Assembly (NCBI GenBank): GCA_937895305.1
Contig: CALAXS010000759.1
Span: 1 to 14,648, forward strand
Direction: 5' to 3'
From: an uncultured bacterium
GTDB taxonomy: Bacteria; Hydrogenedentota; Hydrogenedentia; Hydrogenedentales; JAEUWI01
DNA length: 14,648 nt
In this document: positions 1-6,480 of the stretch, one piece after another
How the letters are laid out: each line of letters starts with the position of its first letter
Numbering within the stretch: position 1 is the stretch's first letter
Made by a program: the position numbers and the translations under genes
Notes under the pieces: model-generated
The model's database searches: none
The model's input: only the letters and a program-made list of their open reading frames with translations
Told to the model about the DNA's origin: nothing

Positions 1-533
1 AATTCAAGGATGGTGAGATTGTAAAGGGGATAACCTATGCCCCGTATAAGTCGAGTGCTTCTCATTTTTATGTGATTCCAGAGGATCCTGCTTCCAACAA
101 TATCAGTATGCTGATTGAGCGCCATGCAACGGAGGGGATATTCTCACCTGAGCAGTATGCGGAGTTGCAGGAGCGCGAGAAGAATCAGTATATTGCCAAG
201 CATCACCCGGACAAGCATGTTGAGGGTGAACTGGAGGGGGATTTCTTTTTTAAGCAGCATGATTATGAAAAGGCGCTGAAGGTCTATAAAAAGGCATTTG
301 AAGAGGATTCCGAGAATCCCAAGCTCAAGAAAAAGCTGGTTGCGGCGATTTATAATATAGGGGCGGGGCATATTCATCGCCATGATTATGCCAATGCCAT
401 GCGTTGCATGAACAAAATCCTGGTGTTGCAGCCGGATCATGAGAAAGCACTGCGTAAATCCAGAAAATTACAGGAAATCCTTGAAAAGCGGGCCCGTCAT
501 CGTGCGCGCCATGCGGATCAGAAGATGAGCTAA
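1..533 (+). CDS. TPR-repeat protein, 3' part only
   Basis: The frame that begins at base 3 is open to the left edge, so the true start is outside the window; a GTG at 72 is internal. About 176 residues are visible, ending at TAA 531-533. The middle and end are lysine- and glutamate-rich helices that fit tetratricopeptide repeats: one unit around GDFFFKQHDYEKALKVYKKA and a second around HRHDYANAMRCMNKILVLQP, each with the A/G-Y-A-L spacing of TPR helix A and B. The tail is very basic (RARHRARH). TPRs are protein-binding scaffolds, so the partner and role cannot be read from this fragment. Nothing ties it functionally to the translation operon downstream, which has its own promoter. The missing N-terminus could hold another domain, for example a PilZ or J-like domain, which I cannot see. 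Confidence 0.75.
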   Translation, partial: FKDGEIVKGITYAPYKSSASHFYVIPEDPASNNISMLIERHATEGIFSPEQYAELQEREKNQYIAKHHPDKHVEGELEGDFFFKQHDYEKALKVYKKAFEEDSENPKLKKKLVAAIYNIGAGHIHRHDYANAMRCMNKILVLQPDHEKALRKSRKLQEILEKRARHRARHADQKMS

Positions 534-557
534 ACCCATTTGTTGCCTGGGTCTTTG
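534..557 (+). terminator. possible weak terminator after the TPR gene
   Basis: ACCCA (534-538) can pair with TGGGT (548-552) across a nine-base loop, followed by the T-rich stretch CTTTG. The stem begins right after the stop codon. Five base pairs is short, so this is only a possible weak terminator. Confidence 0.3.
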
Positions 558-558
558 T

Positions 559-587
559 TTGAATTCCATGGGGAAGTGTGCTACACT
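559..587 (+). promoter_or_regulatory. sigma-70-type promoter of the infC operon
   Basis: A -35 box TTGAAT (559-564) and a -10 box TACACT (582-587) are separated by 17 bases. The -10 is preceded by TGC, giving an extended -10 (TGN). Both boxes match the consensus at four of six positions and the spacing is ideal. Transcription would start near 594, giving a leader of about 250 bases before infC. It is the best promoter match seen in the window. Confidence 0.6.
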
Positions 588-593
588 TTGCCC

Positions 594-760
594 CTGTGTG
601 AACGGAGTTTATCCGATTGCACCAAGAAGGAGTACCGGCTCCTCACCCCACTGCGGCCTTTGGGTCAGCACGTTCGGGTTACTCGCACACGTAATGTTGT
701 GCACGCTGTACTTGGTAAAAGTATAACGGCGTAGGGCTGGTGCTCTGCGCCGTTTTTTTT
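594..760 (+). promoter_or_regulatory. structured infC leader RNA ending in an attenuator
   Basis: Between the predicted transcription start and infC lies about 170 nt without a credible gene but with several hairpins. AGGAGT (628-633) pairs with GCTCCT (638-643) round a four-base loop. GCACA (685-689) pairs with TGTGC (698-702). TACTT (709-713) pairs with AAGTA (719-723). The terminator at 725-760 follows. A promoter-leader-terminator layout ahead of infC-rpmI-rplT is known from Bacillus, where ribosomal protein L20 binds the leader and causes premature termination. Here the same logic is an inference: I do not recognise a specific Rfam family, and I could not assign an antiterminator helix. 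Confidence 0.5.
725..760 (+). terminator. intrinsic terminator (attenuator) upstream of infC
   Basis: AACGGCGTAG (725-734) pairs with CTGCGCCGTT (745-754) as ten pairs including one G-U, with a ten-base loop, followed by an unbroken run of eight T (753-760). It lies downstream of the infC promoter and 84 bases before the infC start, so it must be read through for the operon to be expressed. That position argues for regulated attenuation rather than simple termination. Confidence 0.8.
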
Positions 761-831
761 GTTTGCGGTGAATGGGCGTGTGCCTGTTCGAGAGAACCGC
801 GTGGAACACTTGTATTGGGGCATGGGGCCCC

Positions 832-847
832 GGGAGGTAAACTCATC
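832..847 (+). promoter_or_regulatory. infC: strong SD plus AUC start codon of infC
   Basis: GGGAGG (832-837) sits seven bases before ATC (845-847). No ATG lies in frame between the attenuator and the conserved IF3 sequence. The in-frame GTG at 740 lies inside the terminator hairpin, and the TTG at 815 has no SD. IF3 genes elsewhere often use AUU, AUC or AUA starts, which IF3 itself discriminates against (autoregulation). Confidence 0.75.
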
Positions 848-1387
848 GCCAAGCCGAGCAATAAGCCAGTCGTAGATCGCACACGGGTCAATGACCAGAT
901 ACGTGGACTACAGATACGTGTGATTGATGATGAAGGAGAGCAACTTGGAATCATGAGCCCGGAGCGGGCGTTACGTGATGCTGAGGAGCAGGGACTGGAT
1001 CTGGTAGAGGTTGCGCCCAAAGCGGATCCGCCTGTATGTCGGATTATGGATTATGGGAAGTACCGTTATGAACAGAAACGTCGTGCCCGTGATGCGCGTA
1101 AGAATCAGCACACGGTAACGCTAAAAGAGATAAAGTACCGTCCAAAGATTGATACGCATGACTTCGACTACAAGACGAACCATGTGCGTGAATTTTTGTC
1201 TGAGGGTAATAAAGTAAAGATTACGATCATGTTTCGTGGTCGTGAAATGGCTCACCCGGAATTTGGACGGGAGATTCTCCAGCGCGTGCTGGAGGGTACA
1301 CAGGATTTGGTCACCGGAGATTATAATCCTATGGGGTCGCGGCTGGAGGGCCGGAACATGAGCATGGTGCTGTCTCCGGTTAAGTGA
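845..1387 (+). CDS. infC: translation initiation factor IF-3
   Basis: IF-3 binds the 30S subunit, keeps it apart from 50S and checks start-codon/initiator-tRNA pairing. With the AUC start the product is 180 residues, the same as E. coli IF-3. The N-domain begins around VNDQIRG and contains EQLGIMSPERAL, followed by the linker-flanking PPVCRIMDYGKYRYE. The basic linker leads into the C-domain with KEIKYRP, then FRGREMAH near residues 130-137 and a final EGRNMSMVLSP. These are the conserved blocks of the family. It is the first gene of infC-rpmI-rplT, preceded by a promoter and attenuator. Starting at GTG 740 would add 35 non-homologous, cysteine-containing residues encoded by the terminator hairpin and beyond, so I reject that start. 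Identity is certain; the start codon is likely. Confidence 0.97.
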   Translation: MAKPSNKPVVDRTRVNDQIRGLQIRVIDDEGEQLGIMSPERALRDAEEQGLDLVEVAPKADPPVCRIMDYGKYRYEQKRRARDARKNQHTVTLKEIKYRPKIDTHDFDYKTNHVREFLSEGNKVKITIMFRGREMAHPEFGREILQRVLEGTQDLVTGDYNPMGSRLEGRNMSMVLSPVK

Positions 1388-1406
1388 GACCGGGATTGTG
1401 CTCGTC

Positions 1407-1441
1407 CCCTGTAAGGCCTGAATGTTAAGCGGGCTACAGGG
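1407..1441 (+). promoter_or_regulatory. infC-rpmI intergenic hairpin, candidate L20 operator
   Basis: CCCTGTA (1407-1413) is the perfect complement of TACAGGG (1435-1441). After a two-base bulge the stem continues with GCC (1416-1418) against GGC (1432-1434), then a T-G and a G-C pair, closing a nine-base loop. There is no T tract, so it is not a terminator. It lies 20 bases before the rpmI SD. In E. coli, L20 represses rpmI-rplT translation by binding RNA in this same intergenic region. The hairpin itself is seen; the L20 role is inferred from position. Confidence 0.4.
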
Positions 1442-1472
1442 TAATACTGTATGCAATACGAGGAGGTATGTA

Positions 1473-1670
1473 ATGCCTAAGATTAAAACGAACCGCGCTG
1501 CTGCGAAGCGTTTCAAGAAAACCAAGAGTGGCCAGTTAAAGCGTAATAAAGCGTTTAATCGACACCTGAAGACGTCTAAATCTGCGAAGCGTCGCCGCAA
1601 TTTGCGCAACAGCACTTTGCTGGTGGCAGTGGAAAAGAAGCGTATCTTGAGAATGATTCCATACGCATAA
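1473..1670 (+). CDS. rpmI: 50S ribosomal protein L35
   Basis: This 65-residue, highly basic protein starts MPKIKTNRAAAKRFK and contains SKRRRNLRNS, the hallmark blocks of bL35, a structural protein of the large ribosomal subunit. The length matches the family (64-66 residues). The ATG at 1473 is preceded by AGGAGGT (1461-1467) at good spacing. The open frame extends upstream to an ATG at 1422, but that extension lies in the intergenic hairpin region, lacks an SD and has no family similarity. It lies 85 bases after infC and 57 bases before rplT in the classical order. Confidence 0.97.
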   Translation: MPKIKTNRAAAKRFKKTKSGQLKRNKAFNRHLKTSKSAKRRRNLRNSTLLVAVEKKRILRMIPYA

Positions 1671-1727
1671 GCTAGTGATACAACTTTTACAATTAACGCA
1701 GAACGCAAGATATAGAGGAGTAATCTA

Positions 1728-2096
1728 ATGCCTCGTTCAACAAATAGTCCGGCTTCACGCCGTCGTCGCAAGAAAATATTAAAGCTCGCCAAAGGGTACC
1801 GGGGCAGTCGTCACCGGTTAATCAAGACCGCGATGCAGGCCGTGGATCACGCCGGGCAGTATGCCTATCGTGACCGCAAGGCCAAGAAACGTAACTTTCG
1901 TCGCCTTTGGATTACCCGCATCAGTGCCGGGTGTCGTGCCAATGGCGTGACCTATAGCCGCTTTATCAGTGGCCTCAAGATGGCAAACATCGACCTGGAC
2001 CGCAAGGTACTGGCTGAAATCGCTGCAACAGACGAAGCGGCATTTACCGTTATCGTAGAGCAGGTAAAGGTTGCCCTTGAGAAGGAAGCCGCATAA
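1728..2096 (+). CDS. rplT: 50S ribosomal protein L20
   Basis: bL20 is an early-assembly 23S rRNA-binding protein and, in several bacteria, the autogenous repressor of its own operon. The 122-residue product has the long basic N-terminal helix (SRRRRKKILKLAKGYRGSRH), then YAYRDRKAKKRNFRRLWITRI and the C-terminal globular domain with GVTYSRFISGL and IDLDRKVLAEIA, all conserved. The SD GAGGAG (1715-1720) precedes ATG 1728. Residues 4-9 (STNSPA) differ from the more usual VKRGV-type start, a small lineage variation. Only two bases separate its stop from hisA. Confidence 0.97.
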   Translation: MPRSTNSPASRRRRKKILKLAKGYRGSRHRLIKTAMQAVDHAGQYAYRDRKAKKRNFRRLWITRISAGCRANGVTYSRFISGLKMANIDLDRKVLAEIAATDEAAFTVIVEQVKVALEKEAA

Positions 2097-2098
2097 TT

Positions 2099-2830
2099 AT
2101 GCGCATTGTTCCAGCGGTCGATATCCGGGGCGGGTTATGCGTTAATCTGGTCCAGGGTGACTACGATCAGGAAACAGTGTTTTCAGAGGATCCCGTGGCT
2201 CAGGTGAAGACGTTCTGGGCTGCATTGGGCGAGGGTATCATTCATATCGTTGATTTGGATGGTGCCAAGGAAGGCCGTTGCTGTGTTGAAACGCAGTTAT
2301 TGGCGCTCAAGGCTGCTGGTGTACCTTTTGAAGTCGGTGGTGGTATTCGTAATATGGAGACCATCAATACCGTACTTGCAGCAGGTGCAGATCGGGTGAT
2401 TCTCGGGACAGCGGCGCATGAGGATCCTGCGTTGCTGAAGGCGGCTTGTGCAGCCCATCCGGGAAAGATTGCCGTGGGAATTGATGCCCGTGCGGGTAAG
2501 GTTTCTCTGGCGGGTTGGCTGGAAGATACTGGTACCGATGCCATTGACTTTGCGAAGCAGGTTGAGGCAGCGGGTGCCGCGCGGATTATCTATACGGATA
2601 TACTGAGCGATGGCATGATGAAGGGGCCCAATATTGAGACGACAGGTGCGTTGGCCCGTGCGGTCAATATCCCTGTAACCATTTCTGGTGGCATGTCTTC
2701 GCTGGATGATGTACGTGCCGTCCGCGACCTGGAAGGGGATGGCGTGGATGAGGTCATCATCGGTCGTGCATTGTATCTCGAAAAGTTTACGGTGGCGGAG
2801 GCTGTGGCGACTGCAACAGTGTGCGCCTGA
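2099..2830 (+). CDS. hisA: HisA isomerase of histidine biosynthesis (ProFAR isomerase)
   Basis: HisA is the cytosolic 1-(5-phosphoribosyl)-5-[(5-phosphoribosylamino)methylideneamino]imidazole-4-carboxamide isomerase, a beta/alpha barrel Amadori enzyme. The 243-residue product (family about 240-250) starts MRIVPAVDIRGG with the catalytic aspartate D8. It carries the first phosphate-binding block FEVGGGIR, the second catalytic aspartate at GIDAR (D129), then IYTDILSDGMMKGPN and the C-terminal phosphate loop ISGGMSS. ATG 2099 follows the rplT stop by two bases, and its SD-like AAGGAAG (2082-2088) lies inside rplT, so translation is probably coupled. No other his gene is in the window. HisF is the closest alternative, but the start and the DILSDG block fit HisA. 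PriA-type dual function cannot be excluded. Confidence 0.95.
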   Translation: MRIVPAVDIRGGLCVNLVQGDYDQETVFSEDPVAQVKTFWAALGEGIIHIVDLDGAKEGRCCVETQLLALKAAGVPFEVGGGIRNMETINTVLAAGADRVILGTAAHEDPALLKAACAAHPGKIAVGIDARAGKVSLAGWLEDTGTDAIDFAKQVEAAGAARIIYTDILSDGMMKGPNIETTGALARAVNIPVTISGGMSSLDDVRAVRDLEGDGVDEVIIGRALYLEKFTVAEAVATATVCA

Positions 2831-2852
2831 CGGCTTCTACATGGTACAGTAC

Positions 2853-2889
2853 CCCACCCGGGCCTATGAGGCTGAGGGTGGGTTTTTTT
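2853..2889 (+). terminator. strong intrinsic terminator after hisA
   Basis: CCCACCC (2853-2859) pairs with GGGTGGG (2876-2882). Inside it, GCCT (2862-2865) pairs with AGGC (2869-2872) round a three-base loop. Seven T follow directly (2883-2889). It closes the infC-hisA transcription unit only 25 bases before the tyrA start. Confidence 0.85.
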
Positions 2890-2914
2890 ATGAGAAAAAG
2901 AGCATAATTTATCA

Positions 2915-3763
2915 ATGTTTAAGCAAGTGACCATAGCTGGTGTTGGATTATTAGGCAGCTCCCTCGGGCTGGCAATGAAGTCCCGTGGCCTGGCGAAGCG
3001 TGTGGTGGGTGTGGGTCGTCGGCAATGCTCTCTCGATGTGGCGCTGGAGCGGGGTGCCATTGATGTGTCCAGCCTGGATCTGGTGACGGGTGTGGAAGGC
3101 AGTGATTGTGTAGTACTCGCAGGCCCCGCAGCGCTGGTGATTCCCATGCTGGATACGCTGCGTCTTGTTGTGAATGACGATTGTATTATCACGGATGTCG
3201 CCAGTACGAAGGGGGCTATTGCGGCCCATGCTGATGCCACCTGGCATGCCCCGCGTCGTTTCATTGGTGCCCACCCCATGGCAGGTGCCGAAGTTTTTGG
3301 CCCGGAACATGGCGAAGCACATTTCTATGAAGGTTCTGTATGCCTGGTTGAGGAGGGCGACACCCTCGATGCGGGTGCCCGGGCCAAGGTTTGTGCTTTA
3401 TGGGAAGCGGTGGGTACAGAAGTGGTGGGGATAGACCCTGCCAAGCACGACGACATACTCGCGCACACCAGCCATGTACCGCATATTCTGGCATCGGCTA
3501 TCGCTGAATTGGCTGGACAACAGGGCGACATCAGCAAGTTTGTGGGGAATGGTTTTCGTGATGTGACCCGGATAGCAGCAGGACGACCGGAAACCTGGCG
3601 TGATATCAGCCTGACGAATAAGGCGGCTATCCTGCAAGGGGTGAAGGCCATGCGTGGTCGTCTGGATGAGTTTTCGGCTTTGCTGGCTGCGGAAGATGGC
3701 GCGGGTCTGGAGGATTATTTCGAAGCGGGCAAGGTGGCCCGGGAGAAGGTGGTGGAGGAATGA
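2915..3763 (+). CDS. tyrA: prephenate (or arogenate) dehydrogenase
   Basis: TyrA performs the NAD(P)-dependent oxidative step to tyrosine. The 282-residue protein opens with a Rossmann nucleotide-binding loop GVGLLG at residues 9-14. It carries the family motif GAHPMAGAE with the catalytic histidine H120, then HTSHVPH (H184, H187, H190) and GFRDVTRIAAGRPETW in the helical dimerisation domain. No chorismate mutase or ACT domain is fused. Whether prephenate or arogenate is the substrate cannot be told from sequence. The start at ATG 2915 fits the family, although its SD is weak (AGAAAAAG). It lies directly behind the hisA terminator with no room for a separate promoter after it, so the operon relies on read-through or a promoter inside hisA. 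Its stop overlaps the tmk start (ATGA). Confidence 0.93.
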   Translation: MFKQVTIAGVGLLGSSLGLAMKSRGLAKRVVGVGRRQCSLDVALERGAIDVSSLDLVTGVEGSDCVVLAGPAALVIPMLDTLRLVVNDDCIITDVASTKGAIAAHADATWHAPRRFIGAHPMAGAEVFGPEHGEAHFYEGSVCLVEEGDTLDAGARAKVCALWEAVGTEVVGIDPAKHDDILAHTSHVPHILASAIAELAGQQGDISKFVGNGFRDVTRIAAGRPETWRDISLTNKAAILQGVKAMRGRLDEFSALLAAEDGAGLEDYFEAGKVAREKVVEE

Positions 3764-4377
3764 GCGGTGTCTTTATCAGTTTTGAAGGCGGGGAGGGCTG
3801 TGGGAAGAGTACCCAGATTGCATTGTTGCGGGAATATCTGGAGGCGCAGGGGAAGGTTGTGGTGGAGACCCGGGAGCCGGGCGGCACGGTCATTGCTGAA
3901 CGTATCCGTGAGGTGTTGTTGAATCCGGAACATGGTGCTATGGGTACCGAAGCGGAATTGCTTTTGTATGCGGCGGCACGTGCCCAGCATGTGCATGAAA
4001 AAATCCGACCTGCACTGGAGGCGGGTGCGGTAATCTTGTGTGATCGTTTTGCGGATTCGACGACAGCGTATCAGGGTGCGGCCCGTGGTGTAGCGGGTGA
4101 AGTCCTGGCGACATTGCACAAGATTGCAACGGCGGGTATCTGGCCTGATAAAACCTTTCTCCTTGATCTGGATCCTGTGGTGGGTCTCGATCGCGCACGT
4201 ATCCGCGGGACTGCTGATCGTCTGGAAAGCGAGAAGCTGGAATTTCATCAGGCGGTGCGCGCCGGTTTTTTGGACATTGCCAGAGCGGAGCCGGAGCGGG
4301 TATTGGTGATTGATGGCGCCCAGGAGATTGATTCCATTGCGCTGGAGATTCAATCGGCGGTGGAGGGCTTGCTATGA
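3760..4377 (+). CDS. tmk: thymidylate kinase
   Basis: Tmk phosphorylates dTMP to dTDP with ATP and is essential for DNA synthesis. The 205-residue product has the P-loop GGEGCGKS (residues 10-17), the EPGGT motif that binds the nucleotide sugar and base, the DRF block at D95-R96 followed by DSTTAYQG, and the lid region around RIRGTADRLE. The P-loop has no arginine beside the lysine, and basic residues lie in the lid, which resembles the E. coli (type II) enzyme. The start ATG overlaps the tyrA stop by four bases, with SD GGAGG just upstream. Its own stop overlaps the holB ATG by four bases. Adjacent tmk and holB genes are common in bacteria. Confidence 0.96.
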   Translation: MSGVFISFEGGEGCGKSTQIALLREYLEAQGKVVVETREPGGTVIAERIREVLLNPEHGAMGTEAELLLYAAARAQHVHEKIRPALEAGAVILCDRFADSTTAYQGAARGVAGEVLATLHKIATAGIWPDKTFLLDLDPVVGLDRARIRGTADRLESEKLEFHQAVRAGFLDIARAEPERVLVIDGAQEIDSIALEIQSAVEGLL

Positions 4378-5459
4378 GTTTGCTGGATATTCGCGACCAG
4401 GCCATTCCCATCCGTTTTTTACAGAACATTATCCGTTCGGGGCGTGTACCCAATGGTATGTTGTTTCATGGACCGAATGGGGTAGGGAAAGCGCTGGCGG
4501 CACGCGAGATGATCAAGGCCCTTAATTGTAAAGAGCACGAAGCGGATTGCTGTGGTGAATGCCTCACCTGTCGCAAGATAGAGCATGGTACGCACCCGGA
4601 TGTGAAGGAAATATCGCCTTCGGGTAAGGCGCGCAATATAGGTGTGGATGTGGTGGATTTCATGAATGAATTGTCCATGTATCGTCCGTTTGAGGGGGAT
4701 TGGCGTGTATTTATTGTGCATGATGTGGACCGTATGCGCCCTGACGCGCAGAACCATTTTTTGAAAACGCTGGAAGAGCCGCCCAGTAAAACGGCGTTTA
4801 TATTGCTCACCGAGGCACCGCGTCGATTATTGCCTACCATACGCTCCCGTTGTCAGCAGGTGCGTTTTGGTGCGTTGCGCCCGGAGACGGTACAGGAATT
4901 ACTTCTTCGTGACCGTGATATACCTGCGCCTGTAGCGGAAGCATTGGCAGCGGTGTCTCAGGGGCAGATGTCCCGTGCGCTGGATCTGGTGGATTCAGAG
5001 AAGCGGAATCTGGTGCTGGATGTAACCCTGCGCCTTGCAGAGGGCGAGGATCCGTTGACGGTGAGTGAGGTCTTCGTGACCCACATGAAGGCGGAGGGGG
5101 ATAACATCAAGGCATCGGTGAAGGCGGATCTGGAGCAGGGCGGTGCGCAGGATGTGTCGAAGGAGGAGCGTGAGGAGTCGAAGAATGAGCAGATGGCCCT
5201 CATTGAGGCTTTAATTCGACGTGACCTCATGGAATACTTATACTTGTTGGAAACCTGGTATCGGGATGTGCTGGTGTATACTGCCACGCAGGATGAGCGC
5301 CAGGTCTTGAATCGTGACCAGGTGGATCGACTGGCGACTTATGACCAGCGTGATGTGGCATCCAAGTTGGGTGCCATTGAAAAGGCCTGGGTGTACATAG
5401 AACGAAATCTGAATGTAGATCGTGTTTTTCGCGATCTCTTTTTTGCGCTGGCTCCATAG
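4374..5459 (+). CDS. holB: DNA polymerase III clamp-loader subunit delta'
   Basis: Delta' is the rigid stator of the clamp loader that places the sliding clamp on DNA. The 361-residue protein has an AAA+ fold: P-loop GPNGVGKA (33-40), a cysteine cluster C52/C59/C60/C63/C66 matching the zinc module, a Walker B-like region IVHDVDRMRPDAQNHFLKTL, and the SRC motif at 158-160 that supplies the arginine finger to neighbouring subunits. The P-loop ends in alanine instead of S/T, so ATP hydrolysis is unlikely, as in E. coli delta'. A charged, lysine- and glutamate-rich insertion at about residues 235-280 precedes the C-terminal helical collar domain. It overlaps tmk by four bases. DnaX is the main alternative, but the length and degenerate P-loop favour delta'. 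Confidence 0.9.
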   Translation: MSLLDIRDQAIPIRFLQNIIRSGRVPNGMLFHGPNGVGKALAAREMIKALNCKEHEADCCGECLTCRKIEHGTHPDVKEISPSGKARNIGVDVVDFMNELSMYRPFEGDWRVFIVHDVDRMRPDAQNHFLKTLEEPPSKTAFILLTEAPRRLLPTIRSRCQQVRFGALRPETVQELLLRDRDIPAPVAEALAAVSQGQMSRALDLVDSEKRNLVLDVTLRLAEGEDPLTVSEVFVTHMKAEGDNIKASVKADLEQGGAQDVSKEEREESKNEQMALIEALIRRDLMEYLYLLETWYRDVLVYTATQDERQVLNRDQVDRLATYDQRDVASKLGAIEKAWVYIERNLNVDRVFRDLFFALAP

Positions 5460-5484
5460 CGGTGCATAGGAAGGTATTTATATA

Positions 5485-6480
5485 ATGCATACCGTCAAAG
5501 TTCGGCTGCGTAAGCCGCGACGGGTGTTCACGTTTAAATGTGAAGACATCCAGCTAAATCGGGATGAATCCTGTATCGTGGAAACGGAACGGGGTAAGGA
5601 GTGGGGCATTTGCCTGCTCCCGCCCGAACCCTGTCCGGAGGAGATGCGTTCACGTTATAGTATGCGCGTGGTGCGTCGTGCCAATGTTAAGGACGAGGAT
5701 ACCTTCAATTGGCTGGAGGAAGAAGAGGGGCGCGCGAAGGGGATTTGTCAGCGCAAGATCCGTGAACGTGAATTGCCCATGAAGCTGGTGGATGTGGAGT
5801 ATACCTTTGACAAGCGCAAGATAATTTTTTATTTTACGGCGGATGATCGGGTGGATTTCCGGGAACTGGTGCGGGACCTGGCGCATGATTTGCGTGCGCG
5901 CATTGAGTTGCGTCATATCCAGGTGCGGGATGAGGCGAAGATGGTGGGCGGACTGGGTGGCTGTGGTCGTGAGTTGTGCTGTACTACCTGGCTGGAAGAT
6001 TTTAAGCCTATCAGCATGCGTATGGCGAAGAAGCAGAACCTTTCGCTGAATCCGTCAAAAATCAGTGGACAGTGTGGGCGGTTGCTTTGTTGTCTCAGTT
6101 ATGAAAATGACCAGTATGAGGTCATGAAGCGGCGGAGCCGTCAGCAACAGGTGGAACGGGAAGAAGTGAAGTCCGTTGAAGATCGGTCTGCAAGAAGTGA
6201 GGAGCGGTCACGTCCACAACAGGATGATCGGGATAATCGGGATAAGCCACGGGAAGGTCAGCGGGAGCGTAGCAATACAGAACGAAGCCCCAAGCGCGCA
6301 CCCCGTACTGAAAAACGGGACGATAAGCCAGCACAACAAAACAGGCCAGCACAAGAGACCAAGAGCCAGGATAAGGGTGATGGCAGTAAACGCCGTCGTC
6401 GCCGTCGGGGTCGTGGCCGGGGTCGTGGTGGTGATGACAAACCGGGTGGTGCAGCAGTGGGCGCACCGGGGAAAGAATAA
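5485..6480 (+). CDS. ricT: PSP1/RicT (YaaT) family protein with R/G-rich tail
   Basis: The first 215 residues match the PSP1 C-terminal domain family, known in Bacillus as RicT/YaaT. RicT is a subunit of the RicA-RicF-RicT complex that carries [4Fe-4S] clusters and steers RNase Y. Seen here are CGRELCC (C160, C165, C166) and CGRLLCC (C197, C202, C203), plus FYFTADDRVDFRELVRDLA and the WLEDFKPISMRMAKKQ block. Residues from about 215 to 331 are low-complexity, charged and probably disordered, ending in six arginines and RG repeats, an addition not found in Bacillus RicT. SD AGGAAGG (5468-5474) precedes ATG 5485 by ten bases. The stop overlaps the tatD start (TAATG). tmk-holB-yaaT is also the Bacillus gene order. 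RNA binding by the tail is an inference. Confidence 0.88.
   Translation: MHTVKVRLRKPRRVFTFKCEDIQLNRDESCIVETERGKEWGICLLPPEPCPEEMRSRYSMRVVRRANVKDEDTFNWLEEEEGRAKGICQRKIRERELPMKLVDVEYTFDKRKIIFYFTADDRVDFRELVRDLAHDLRARIELRHIQVRDEAKMVGGLGGCGRELCCTTWLEDFKPISMRMAKKQNLSLNPSKISGQCGRLLCCLSYENDQYEVMKRRSRQQQVEREEVKSVEDRSARSEERSRPQQDDRDNRDKPREGQRERSNTERSPKRAPRTEKRDDKPAQQNRPAQETKSQDKGDGSKRRRRRRGRGRGRGGDDKPGGAAVGAPGKE

Noticed and set aside
540..734. Possible 64-codon leader gene ending in the attenuator stem
   Set aside because: It covers the promoter itself, so only its 3' part could be transcribed; no SD-start pair inside the transcript is convincing and no codon run typical of a leader peptide is seen.
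740..844. N-terminal extension of IF-3 from GTG 740
   Set aside because: The codons lie in the terminator loop and stem, no SD precedes them, and the 35 residues do not resemble IF-3; the ATC at 845 has a strong SD.
1422..1472. Upstream ATG for L35
   Set aside because: It starts inside the intergenic hairpin, has no SD and adds residues absent from the family; ATG 1473 has AGGAGGT at proper distance.
1121..1792. Long minus-strand frame across infC, rpmI and rplT
   Set aside because: It overlaps three certain genes on the other strand, and its composition reflects the complement of basic ribosomal-protein codons.
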